29,584 nt of DNA from Collinsella sp. (GTDB taxonomy: Bacteria > Actinomycetota > Coriobacteriia > Coriobacteriales > Coriobacteriaceae), in the NCBI GenBank assembly GCA_014871665.1, contig WGSL01000021.1, positions 1-29,584 of the forward strand, read 5' to 3'. How positions within the stretch are numbered: the first letter of the stretch is position 1; the number at the start of each line of letters is the position of its first letter. Under the pieces are notes generated by a model. That model did not search any database. It saw only the letters and a list, made by a program, of their open reading frames with translations, and was not told the origin of the DNA. The position numbers and the translations under genes are program-made. Of this stretch, positions 21,905 to 29,571 are shown piece after piece.

Positions 21905-23533
21905 CTACAGCGAGTCGATGAAGCGCTGTTGGGCGGCGCGACCCGCCTCGTCCCATTTAAAGACGCCGGCGTTGTCGAGCACGTGGCCAAACACCACGCC
22001 GACCTCCTCGTGCAGGATATCGATGGCGTTGTCTGCCGTAAGCTCGTCGGCGCGGCGGGCAAAGACGTCTTCGGCCCATGCGGCGTGGTTGCGGCATAGA
22101 TCATCGCCCTCGAGCGCGCTAGCAAGGTCGTAGCTGGCATCGGCCTTGGCCGCCAGCAAGTGCTCGCGGACAGCGCCGAGCTCGGGAACCAAGCGCGGCG
22201 GCAAAATGGCCAGGCCCATGACCTCGATCAGGCCGATGTTCTCCTTCTTGATGTGGTGGTACTCGGCATGCGGGTGGAATACGCCCAGCGGATGCTCGTC
22301 GGTCGTGATGTTGCAGCGAAGCGCCAGGTAGGCCTCGTAAATCTCGCCGCCGGCATTGCCGCGGGAGTCGACGCGGCGGATGACGGGCGTCACGGTGTTG
22401 TGCGCCACGCCGTCGGCTGTGTGCGCGATGACGCCCACCGACTCATCGGTCCACTCGCGCCAGGCGAGGATGATCTTCTCGGCGGCGTCGAGCAGCTGGG
22501 CGCGGTCGTGCGAGCGCAGTCGCAGCACCGAAAGCGGCCACTGCAACACGGTACCGCTGACCTGGTCAAAGCCGGGCACGCTAAACTGCGAGACCTCGGC
22601 GGCATGCATCATGGGGAACTCGTGCGCGCCGCCCTGGAAGTGGTCGTGCGACAGAATCGAGCCGCCCACGATGGGCAGGTCGGCGTTGGAGCCAATAAAG
22701 TAATGCGGGAACAGGTCCACAAAGTCGAGCAGGCAGGTCAGACCCTTGCGGTCGACGTGCATCGGACGATGCTCGGAGCTCATGGCAATGCAGTGCTCGT
22801 TAAAGTACGCGTACGGGCTGTACTGGAAGCCCCAGCGCTCGCCGTCGAGCTGGATGGGGATGACGCGCAGATTCTGGCGGGCGGGGTGAGCGCCGCCGTC
22901 GGCTGCGGCGGAGCGTCCGGGGTAGCCCTCGTTCTCGATGCAGAGCTGGCAGGCGGGATACTTCTCGCCCAAGTTCTTGGCTGCACCTGCCGCGGCGATA
23001 TCGTGCGGGTCCTTCTCAGGCTTGGACAGGTTGATGGTGATCTCAAGATCGCCCCAGTTGGTGGGGGTGCTCCATTTGATGTTGCGCGCGATGGCGGCAC
23101 GGCGCACGTAGCCGGCGTCGCAGCACAGGCCGTAGAACCAGTCGGTCGCGGCGCGGGGCTCGTTGACGCCCATGCGGCCGTTGAACTCCTCGTTTACAAC
23201 CGAAGGCCTCGGCATGAGCGCGCCCATGATGCGCATGGCGAGGCGATCGCGGCCCGATGCCGTGTCCTCGGCAGCACCGTTGGCAACGGCAGCTTCGGAA
23301 AGCGCGGCAAGCGTGCCTTCAAGGTCAAAGTCGGGTGGGGTATCGGGGTGCAAGAGCGAGAGTTTCTCGACCTGGAGCGCCCAGGCCATGTCGAGCGCCG
23401 GGCCCGTGGCGCCGATGCACTCCAAAATGGTGTTGTATGCCCAGATGCGATCGTCCTGGCCGATCATCGATCGGTGGATAGCGTACTCGATCAGGTTCTG
23501 CGCGGCCTCGCGCACGTCAGTCATTACAGCCAT
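21905..23533 (-). CDS. galT: UDP-glucose--hexose-1-phosphate uridylyltransferase
   Basis: The Leloir-pathway enzyme that exchanges UMP between UDP-glucose and galactose-1-phosphate. At 542 residues it belongs to the longer GalT type common in Firmicutes and Actinobacteria rather than the about 350-residue E. coli type. Visible motifs are CQLC, NEHCIAMSSEHRPM and ILSHDHFQGG, the last holding the active-site His region. The ATG at 23533 is chosen because AAGGGGG lies 10 bases upstream; it overlaps the galK end, and a second in-frame ATG at 23524 forms TAATG with the galK stop. The overlap indicates translational coupling. No galE is seen in the window. Confidence 0.94.
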   Translation of the reverse strand: MAVMTDVREAAQNLIEYAIHRSMIGQDDRIWAYNTILECIGATGPALDMAWALQVEKLSLLHPDTPPDFDLEGTLAALSEAAVANGAAEDTASGRDRLAMRIMGALMPRPSVVNEEFNGRMGVNEPRAATDWFYGLCCDAGYVRRAAIARNIKWSTPTNWGDLEITINLSKPEKDPHDIAAAGAAKNLGEKYPACQLCIENEGYPGRSAAADGGAHPARQNLRVIPIQLDGERWGFQYSPYAYFNEHCIAMSSEHRPMHVDRKGLTCLLDFVDLFPHYFIGSNADLPIVGGSILSHDHFQGGAHEFPMMHAAEVSQFSVPGFDQVSGTVLQWPLSVLRLRSHDRAQLLDAAEKIILAWREWTDESVGVIAHTADGVAHNTVTPVIRRVDSRGNAGGEIYEAYLALRCNITTDEHPLGVFHPHAEYHHIKKENIGLIEVMGLAILPPRLVPELGAVREHLLAAKADASYDLASALEGDDLCRNHAAWAEDVFARRADELTADNAIDILHEEVGVVFGHVLDNAGVFKWDEAGRAAQQRFIDSL

Positions 23534-24729
23534 GCCGCGTAAGCCCCCTTGTCAGAGATGGCGTAGTGACGGGCAGAGCCTTCGCCCAGCCAGCCGTTCA
23601 TCTTGGCGATGAAGGTGTCGACCAGGTCGAGCGGCACGAAGGCCTGGATGGTGCCACCAAAGCCGCCACCGTGGATACGGACGGCGCCGCGGCCGTCGAG
23701 CACGTGCTCGGCCAGCGCCAGGGCATACATGGAAGGCTGCTCGGAGCCCAGCTTGGCAACGACATTCTGCAGGTACATGGCAGAGCTGGCGCCGGACTCG
23801 CGCGTCAGGACCAGGAACTGATCGATGTCGCCGGCGTTCAGGGCCGCCCAGCGCTTATCGACCAGGCCGTTCTCGTACCAGTAGTGAACGGCGCGCAGGC
23901 AGGCACGGTCGCCCAGTTTGGCACGCAGCTCGGGGAGCTTGGCGTCAAAATCGGCAACATCGACCTCGCACAGGCGTGCCTTGCCAAACTCGGCGGCGAC
24001 GTCCTGCATCTCGCGCGGAACGGCGGCGTAGTCGTCGGTAGCTGCCACATGGTCGGCACCGACCTTAACGAGCACGAGCGCATAGCCGTGATCCTCAAAG
24101 TTGAGTTTGAGCTTCTGGGTCTTGGGCTGGGCCTGATCCTCAAAGTCCATGTAGGCGAGTCCGCCCAAGCAAACGGCGGCCTGGTCCATCAGACCGCAGG
24201 GCTTGCCGTAGTAGTTGTTCTCGGTGCGCTGGCTCATCTGGGCGAGCGTGACGGGCTCAATGGCGGGCGCGCCCCAGAGCGTCTCCATGGCACGACCGTA
24301 CGCGGCTTCGACGGCGGCAGAGCTGGAAAGGCCGCCGCCCGAGGGGACGGAGCAGGTAAAGGCAAAGTCGAAGCCTTTGGGCTCAACGCCAAGGGCTGCG
24401 ACCTCGTGGGCCATACCGCGCACGAGGCTTGCGGACGTGCCCTTCTCGGACTCCTGAACGTCTAGCGTGTCGAGCGCGATTTCAAACGTGGGATAGCCCT
24501 CGTCGGCTACGCGAACCTTGTTGGAATCGGTTGCCACGGCGATGCCGTCGACGGCGACATCGAGCGAGCCGGCGATAACGTGGCCACCCTCGTGGTCGGT
24601 GTGGTTGCCGCTGATCTCGGAACGGCCGGGCGCGTGCACGTAGAGCACCTGGCGGTCGCCGATGGGGCCAAACTCCTCCTCGAACAGCTTGGTGAGCGTG
24701 GCGAATGTCTTTTCGTCGGGGGTGGTCAT
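23524..24729 (-). CDS. galK: Galactokinase
   Basis: A 401-residue GHMP kinase that phosphorylates galactose to galactose-1-phosphate. The galactokinase signature reads GRSEISGNHTDHEGG (35-49), the ATP-binding motif PSGGGLSSSAA is at 129-139, and the catalytic Asp is D182 in CGLMDQ; the third motif HGGGFGG is near the C-terminus. The signature carries GN in place of the more usual GE before HTD. The ATG at 24729 is preferred because GGAAAGGA lies just upstream; a longer frame from 24816 would run across the operator at 24773-24790. It is first gene of galK-galT and divergent from lacI4. Confidence 0.94.
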   Translation of the reverse strand: MTTPDEKTFATLTKLFEEEFGPIGDRQVLYVHAPGRSEISGNHTDHEGGHVIAGSLDVAVDGIAVATDSNKVRVADEGYPTFEIALDTLDVQESEKGTSASLVRGMAHEVAALGVEPKGFDFAFTCSVPSGGGLSSSAAVEAAYGRAMETLWGAPAIEPVTLAQMSQRTENNYYGKPCGLMDQAAVCLGGLAYMDFEDQAQPKTQKLKLNFEDHGYALVLVKVGADHVAATDDYAAVPREMQDVAAEFGKARLCEVDVADFDAKLPELRAKLGDRACLRAVHYWYENGLVDKRWAALNAGDIDQFLVLTRESGASSAMYLQNVVAKLGSEQPSMYALALAEHVLDGRGAVRIHGGGFGGTIQAFVPLDLVDTFIAKMNGWLGEGSARHYAISDKGAYAAWL

Positions 24730-24772
24730 GGGAGTCCTTTCCTTGGCGCGCACGGGTGGGTTTTGCGTCGTT

Positions 24773-24790
24773 ATAAGTACGTTAACAACT
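24773..24790. promoter_or_regulatory. LacI4 operator 1, before galK
   Basis: AAGTACGTTAACAA, a variant of the LacI4 consensus ATGAGTACGTTAACAT, centred 52 bp upstream of the galK start codon, a good position for repression of galK-galT. Confidence 0.7.
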
Positions 24791-24834
24791 TGAAGCGGCA
24801 TGAACCAAGTGTTCACAATACCGCACGTTACGGG

Positions 24835-24855
24835 CTATGTTAACGTACTCATAAC
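24835..24855. promoter_or_regulatory. LacI4 operator 2
   Basis: On the minus strand this reads ATGAGTACGTTAACAT, the best match to the consensus. Its centre is 64 bp from operator 1. Confidence 0.75.
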
Positions 24856-24961
24856 ACATCGCTTGTCACTTTTTGAGAATCTGGTAATCGGTAGAAATTC
24901 AGCCGTGAACGGTACTGCCGTATGGACTTATAAAGCAGAAGAGATGCAGATAGAAAAAGTA

Positions 24962-24977
24962 GAGTACGTTAACATGC
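24962..24977. promoter_or_regulatory. LacI4 operator 3, before lacI4
   Basis: GAGTACGTTAACATGC lies about 90 bp upstream of the lacI4 start and just downstream of a possible -10 (TATAAA, 24929-24934), suggesting autorepression. A lone GTGAACGG box at 24905 also lies here, without its usual partner 21 bp away. Confidence 0.65.
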
Positions 24978-25067
24978 GTCCGACGATAGCGGGCCTCGGC
25001 GCGGGATGTATTTCTGCCCGGGCCGGCATTCACGCTATTCAGATCTCGCAAGGGTGAAGGTGATCCT

Positions 25068-26099
25068 GTGGCAAGGCGCCCGTCCAACGATACCAGTTCG
25101 CGTCCGGTCTCCATGGCCGACGTCGCCCGCGCTGCCGGCGTTTCGCAGCAGACGGTTTCGCGCGTCGCCAACGGCTTGCCTAACGTTAACGAGCAGACGC
25201 GCCAGCGCGTACAGGCCGCTATGCAAAAGCTCGGCTTTCGTCCGAGTTATGCCGGTCGCTCGCTGCGCGACGGCCGTTATCATTCGGTCGGCCTGTGCGT
25301 CAACGATGTCACCAAGTTCGGCAACCTCTCAATGATCGACGGCATCGCCAGCGCTGCTCGCGAGCATAATTGTGCCATCACGCTGGTCGAGATGTCCAAG
25401 ACCGAGGAGTTTTCGCTTGCCGAGGCCACGCGTCGTATGGCCGCATTGCCGGTGGACGGCATCATCATCGGCATGAGCCGCATGGCGCCCGATTTTGAGA
25501 CGTTTGATCCACTGCCGGGCATTGGCACGGTCATCGTTACCATGTACGCGCACCCGCGGGTGACCACGGTCGACTCCGATCATTACGGCTGCTCGCTATT
25601 GCTTATGGATCATCTGTTTGAGCTGGGACACGAGCAGATTCGCTATATTGGCGGCCCGTCGTTCTCGGTCGACGAGCAATTTCGTCGCGCCGGTTGGCAG
25701 GATGCGCTCGAGCGTAAACACATCGAGCCGGCAGAGCCGCTCGAGGGCGACTGGTCTGCCAACAGCGGCTACGAGGCCGGCAGGTACCTGGCCGAGCACG
25801 ATCGCAACATGACGGCAATCTATGCGGCAAATGATCAGATGGCAAATGGCGCGATTGCCGCACTGCGTGATAGCGGCCTGCGCGTGCCCGAGGACGTGAG
25901 CGTGGTGGGCGTCGACGATTCGCTCGACGACTTTGTCGCGCATAACGAGCTCACGACCGTGCGATTCGATTTGCATCAGCGCGGACGCGAGGTATTCGAA
26001 CATGCGGTTCCCGAGGCGGGTACGGCGGGCAAAACCGTTGCCATCCGTATTCCCGGCCAGCTCATTATTCGACATAGCACGGCGATACCGCGCGCATAG
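25068..26099 (+). CDS. LacI-family repressor next to galK-galT
   Basis: A 343-residue LacI/GalR-type repressor: helix-turn-helix MADVARAAGVSQQTVSRVANG (about 16-36), hinge SYAGRSLRDGR, and a sugar-sensing domain with GDWSANSGYEAG. The recognition helix is S-Q-Q-T-V-S-R. The GTG at 25068 has AAGG 7 bases upstream and no better ATG in frame. It diverges from galK-galT, with three matching operators between, so it probably works as a galactose repressor of the Leloir genes and itself. Sequence shows it is a paralogue of the three lac-module repressors. The Leloir gene control therefore seems to have been recruited from, or given rise to, the same family. Confidence 0.9.
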   Translation: MARRPSNDTSSRPVSMADVARAAGVSQQTVSRVANGLPNVNEQTRQRVQAAMQKLGFRPSYAGRSLRDGRYHSVGLCVNDVTKFGNLSMIDGIASAAREHNCAITLVEMSKTEEFSLAEATRRMAALPVDGIIIGMSRMAPDFETFDPLPGIGTVIVTMYAHPRVTTVDSDHYGCSLLLMDHLFELGHEQIRYIGGPSFSVDEQFRRAGWQDALERKHIEPAEPLEGDWSANSGYEAGRYLAEHDRNMTAIYAANDQMANGAIAALRDSGLRVPEDVSVVGVDDSLDDFVAHNELTTVRFDLHQRGREVFEHAVPEAGTAGKTVAIRIPGQLIIRHSTAIPRA

Positions 26100-26188
26100 T
26101 TTGTGCAGGTCAACGGCGGTATATTCCACCTCAATAACAATCGGTAAGGATGCAGACAGATAGCCGTGGCTATGCAGCCGAGTGTTAT

Positions 26189-26219
26189 GATAGACGGGTT
26201 CTTTTGTCTATCTAGGAGG
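26189..26219 (+). promoter_or_regulatory. Leader hairpin and ribosome site of the flavodiiron gene
   Basis: GATAGAC (26189-26195) pairs with GTCTATC (26206-26212), followed at once by AGGAGG (26214-26219). The hairpin abuts the ribosome site and might influence translation. A second small palindrome TAGCCGTGGCTA lies at 26161-26172. Confidence 0.4.
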
Positions 26220-26228
26220 CTTTGCCTG

Positions 26229-27389
26229 ATGGAGATCACCAAGGATATCCGCTACATCGGTGTCGACGATCACGACATTGACCTGTTCGAGGGCCAGTAC
26301 GACGTGTCCGAGAACGGCATGGCATACAACAGCTATGTTATCTTGGGCGAAAAGATCGCCGTCGCCGATTCTGTCGACGGCGGTTTTGTCGACGAGTGGC
26401 TCGGCAATCTCGAGGCCGTGCTCGATGGCCGTACGCCCGACTACCTGGTCGTCCATCACATGGAGCCCGATCACTCCGCCGGCATCGCTGCCTTTATGGA
26501 GCGCTATCCCCAGGCACAGATCGTGGCAAGCATGGGTGCCTTCCGCATGATGGTCAACTACTTTGGCACCGATTACCCCGAGCGCAAGATGGTCGTCAAA
26601 GAGGGCGACGTGCTCGACCTGGGCGGCCACAGCCTGACGTTTGTCGGCGCCCCCAACGTTCACTGGCCCGAGGTGATCTTCTCCTACGAGTCCACCGACA
26701 AGGTGCTCTTTAGTGCCGACGGCTTTGGCAAGTTCGGCGCCAACGACATCGAGGATCCTGAGGGCTGGGCTTGCGAGGCTCGCCGCTACTACTTTGGCAT
26801 CGTCGGTAAGTTCGGCAAGTTCGTGCAGGCCGTGCTCAAAAAGGCTGCCGACCTGGACATCCAGATCATCTGCCCGCTCCACGGCCCCGTGCTGACCGAG
26901 AACCTGGGCTATTACCTCGATACCTATAACACCTGGTCGAGCTATCAGCCCGAGGACGAGGGCATCACGATCGCCTATGCGAGCGTGTATGGCCATCTGA
27001 AGGCTGCCGTCGAGGAGCTCGCATCTGCGCTTGAGGCTCGCGGCCAGAAGGTTTCCGTCTTTGACCTGGCTCGCGACGACATGGCCGAGGCCGTTGAGGA
27101 TGCGTTCCGCTATGACCGCCTGGTGCTCGCCTCCATCACCTATCAGGGCGAGATCTTCCCGTGCATGAGCACCTTTATCCACACGCTCGCCGAGCATGCC
27201 TACCAGAACCGCACCGTGGCGCTTGTCGAGTCCGGTTCCTGGGCGCCTGCAGCTGCGAAGGTTATGACCAAGGAGCTCGAGGGCATGAAGGACATCACCC
27301 TGACGCAGAACAAGGTGACCGTCCTGGGTTCGCTCAACGACGCCTCGCGCGCTCAGATCGAGGCCCTCGCCGACGAGCTTTCCAAGTAG
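26229..27389 (+). CDS. Flavodiiron protein (A-type flavoprotein)
   Basis: A 386-residue cytoplasmic flavodiiron protein, which in anaerobes reduces oxygen to water or NO to N2O. The N-terminal metallo-beta-lactamase-like domain carries the diiron ligands H77-M-E79-P-D81-H82, H145 (NVHWPE), D164 (SADGFG) and H218 (PLHGP). The C-terminal flavodoxin domain starts near 255, with the FMN loop ASVYGH where others often have YGNT. AGGAGG lies 9 bases before the ATG at 26229; an in-frame upstream ATG would read through the leader hairpin. It sits alone between lacI4 and the DeoR gene with its own terminator, and has no obvious link to galactose use. Oxygen versus NO preference cannot be told from sequence. 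Confidence 0.92.
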   Translation: MEITKDIRYIGVDDHDIDLFEGQYDVSENGMAYNSYVILGEKIAVADSVDGGFVDEWLGNLEAVLDGRTPDYLVVHHMEPDHSAGIAAFMERYPQAQIVASMGAFRMMVNYFGTDYPERKMVVKEGDVLDLGGHSLTFVGAPNVHWPEVIFSYESTDKVLFSADGFGKFGANDIEDPEGWACEARRYYFGIVGKFGKFVQAVLKKAADLDIQIICPLHGPVLTENLGYYLDTYNTWSSYQPEDEGITIAYASVYGHLKAAVEELASALEARGQKVSVFDLARDDMAEAVEDAFRYDRLVLASITYQGEIFPCMSTFIHTLAEHAYQNRTVALVESGSWAPAAAKVMTKELEGMKDITLTQNKVTVLGSLNDASRAQIEALADELSK

Positions 27390-27423
27390 CGACACGTTCA
27401 CTTTTGACGCCCAGCCATCACAA

Positions 27424-27462
27424 CCACCACAAAGGGGACAGGCACCTTTGTGGTGGTTTTTG
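27424..27462 (+). terminator. Intrinsic terminator of the flavodiiron gene
   Basis: CCACCACAAAGG (27424-27435) pairs perfectly with CCTTTGTGGTGG (27445-27456) and runs into TTTTTGTTT. The loop contains the recurring GGGGACAGGCACC motif overlapped by the stem. Confidence 0.9.
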
Positions 27463-27463
27463 T

Positions 27464-28267
27464 TTAAGCGCCGGCGATGACGAGATTTGGGTGGTCGCTG
27501 TCGGTGGCCTCGGCGATTGAGGTGGCGACAGCATGATCGGGGTCACGGTCCATCACGATGGTGTCGACATCGGTCAGCTCGGCAAAACGGTACATGCCGC
27601 GTCCGTTGACCTTGCTGGCGTCCATGAGAGCGACGCTTTGACGGGCGGCACCGACCATAGCCGCTTTGGTCTCGGCCATCTGCGGAAAGTCGGTCGTAAA
27701 GCCGCAGCCGGGAACAAAAGCGCCAGGGCACATGACAGCAAGGTCGGCGTGGACCATTTGGAGCGCCTGCATGGTAAGTGGGCCGTACAGATAGCGATGG
27801 CCTTTGCGCAGTGCCCCGCCCAGCATGACGACATCGACCGAGGGCATGCTCTCGTCGATATAATCGGCGATGGTAATGTCGGCCGTGATAACGGTGATGC
27901 CGTCGCGTTGATCGAGGAGCCGGACGAACTCGAGCGCCGTGGTGCCCGAGTCGACGAGCAGCGTGTCGCCGTCGTTGACGAGCTCGATGGCGCTTTGCGC
28001 GATGGCCTGCTTGGCGGCGACGTTGACATTGATGCGGCGATCCTGCGTGGAAACAGTCAGACGCTTGTGGAGCGATACGGCGCCGCCATGTGTGCGGCGC
28101 AGCTTGCCGGACTCCGCGAGTGCGTCCAGGTCGGCGCGAGCGGTGACAGAGGAAACGCCAAAGGTCTGGGCAATTTCTGCCACCTGCACCGAGGCGTTAT
28201 GCTCGAGCATCTCCATGATGGCGGCACGACGCTCATCGGCGAAGGCTCGGGTTGTTGCGTGGGCCAT
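27464..28267 (-). CDS. DeoR-family repressor, probable LacR
   Basis: A 267-residue DeoR-family regulator. The N-terminal winged helix-turn-helix covers about 12-63 and ends in the family signature SVTARADLDALAESGKL followed by RRTHGG. The C-terminal sugar-phosphate-sensing domain has DSGTT (106-110). LacR proteins of this family control the tagatose-6-phosphate genes in lactic acid bacteria and respond to tagatose-6-phosphate; the neighbouring aldolase and lac genes make the same role likely. The ATG at 28267 has GGAG 5 bases upstream; an ATG at 28324 is a longer alternative. It diverges from the aldolase gene, and GTTC/GAAC boxes spaced by helical turns lie between them. If it binds those boxes it may control lacF, lacA and the aldolase together. 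Confidence 0.85.
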   Translation of the reverse strand: MAHATTRAFADERRAAIMEMLEHNASVQVAEIAQTFGVSSVTARADLDALAESGKLRRTHGGAVSLHKRLTVSTQDRRINVNVAAKQAIAQSAIELVNDGDTLLVDSGTTALEFVRLLDQRDGITVITADITIADYIDESMPSVDVVMLGGALRKGHRYLYGPLTMQALQMVHADLAVMCPGAFVPGCGFTTDFPQMAETKAAMVGAARQSVALMDASKVNGRGMYRFAELTDVDTIVMDRDPDHAVATSIAEATDSDHPNLVIAGA

Positions 28268-28385
28268 AGCTGCTCCATTCTCGGCCAAATTTGCAGGAAT
28301 TGTGTTGACTCTATTTTCGTTCATTTTCTTTTAGAGTAAGAAAATACCTTTCGATTACTTATCTTTTCTATAAAAGAAAGACGCT

Positions 28386-28465
28386 GAACGCTCAAAATTC
28401 AATATCGAACATGTCCGCTCGGTTCAAATTCCTTCCGTTTACTTTTCAAAAACGACTGTATTGAC
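28386..28465 (+). promoter_or_regulatory. Regulatory region between DeoR and aldolase genes
   Basis: GAAC occurs at 28386 and 28407, 21 bp apart, with GTTC at 28422. CCGTTTA at 28435 is followed 21 bp on by CTGTATT, and the stretch before it (CAAAAACGAC) aligns in register with the lacF element (CGAAAAGCGAC). ATATCGAACA also mirrors TGTTCGATAT before lacF. This is the place to expect LacR binding. Confidence 0.5.
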
Positions 28466-28596
28466 CTGCATGGGCTCAATATCTCGCACGTGCAAAGCCG
28501 CTGAATTGCATACAATGAGCGCAGTAAAACGCAAGGTAAAACGCCTTGTGAACAACTACGCCTCCAGATGCGGGCGAGGGAGAGGAGCAAACGCTC

Positions 28597-29454
28597 ATGG
28601 CACTTGTTACCACCGAAAAGATGCTCAAGGACGCTCAGGCCGGCCACTACGCCGTCGGCGCGTTCAACGTTGAGAACCTCGAGTTTGTTATGGCCGTTCT
28701 GGCTGCTGCCGAGGAGACCAAGTCCCCCGTCATCATGCAGACCACCCCGGGCACCATCAAGACCGCTGGTCTGGACTACTTCTACGGCATGGTCAAGGCT
28801 GCCGCCGAGCGCGCTTCCGTGCCCGTCGCTCTGCACCTCGATCACGGCGATGGCTATGACCGCTGCATGCAGGCTTTCCGCACTGGCTACACCTCTGTCA
28901 TGATTGACGGTTCGCACGAGTCTTTCGAGGACAACATCGCTCTGACCAAGTCCGTCGCCGACGCTGGCCGCGCCATGGGCGTGCCCGTCGAGGCTGAGCT
29001 CGGTAAGGTTGGCGGCAAGGAGGACGACGGTCCCGCGGTTGAGGGCGAGAGCCCCTACACCGATCCGGCCGAGGCCAAGGAGTTCGTCGAGCGTACCGGC
29101 TGCACCTCCCTCGCAATTGGCGTTGGCACCAGCCACGGTGTGTACACGAGCGATCCGCACATCGAGCAGTCCGTGGTCAAGGCCATCCGCGACGCCGTCG
29201 ACGTGCCGCTGGTCCTGCACGGCACCTCCGGTGTGCCCGATGAGCAGGTTGCCGAGGCTGTGAAGAACGGCATCTGCAAGGTTAACTACGCCACCGAGCT
29301 GCGTCAGGCTTACACCAAGGGCTTCATGGCCTACATGGCCGAGAACCCCGCCTGCTTCGATCCCAAGAAGCCGGCCAAGGAGGGTATGCGCGAGATCACC
29401 GAGCTGGTTAAGATCCGCATGACCAACCTCAACTCTGTGGGCAAGGCAGAGTAA
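28597..29454 (+). CDS. Class II ketose-bisphosphate aldolase, GatY/KbaY type
   Basis: A 285-residue zinc-dependent aldolase, close in length and motifs to tagatose-bisphosphate aldolases GatY and KbaY. Catalytic D82 and zinc ligand H83 lie in HLDHGD; the other zinc ligands are H180 (GTSHG) and H208 (VLHGTSG). VEAELGKVGGKEDD (131-144) is typical of the family. AGAGGAG lies about 9 bases before the ATG. It should split tagatose-1,6-bisphosphate made by LacC into dihydroxyacetone phosphate and glyceraldehyde-3-phosphate; fructose-1,6-bisphosphate is an alternative or additional substrate. It replaces the class I LacD of lactic acid bacteria, which is not seen here. The codon use looks highly optimised, suggesting strong expression. 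Confidence 0.88.
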   Translation: MALVTTEKMLKDAQAGHYAVGAFNVENLEFVMAVLAAAEETKSPVIMQTTPGTIKTAGLDYFYGMVKAAAERASVPVALHLDHGDGYDRCMQAFRTGYTSVMIDGSHESFEDNIALTKSVADAGRAMGVPVEAELGKVGGKEDDGPAVEGESPYTDPAEAKEFVERTGCTSLAIGVGTSHGVYTSDPHIEQSVVKAIRDAVDVPLVLHGTSGVPDEQVAEAVKNGICKVNYATELRQAYTKGFMAYMAENPACFDPKKPAKEGMREITELVKIRMTNLNSVGKAE

Positions 29455-29528
29455 CAGCAAGGGTACTCCGACTCGCTACATATCCCGGGGAGGGACGAGG
29501 GCTTAGTTCCCCAATCGTCCTCGGGCAT

Positions 29529-29571
29529 GCAAAAAGCCTCGCTGCGCACTTCGTGCGGCGAGGCTTTTTGC
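29529..29571. terminator. Bidirectional terminator of the aldolase gene
   Basis: AAAAAGCCTCGC (29531-29542) pairs with GCGAGGCTTTTT (29558-29569), with an inner CGCAC/GTGCG stem. TTTTT follows on the plus strand and mirrored A5 gives a T-run on the minus strand. Confidence 0.9.

Noticed and set aside
22160..23542. 460-codon plus-strand open frame opposite galT
   Set aside because: Antisense shadow of galT, whose motifs and galK overlap are convincing.
26208..27401. 397-codon minus-strand open frame opposite the flavodiiron gene
   Set aside because: The plus strand has all diiron ligands and a consensus ribosome site; the antisense frame has none.
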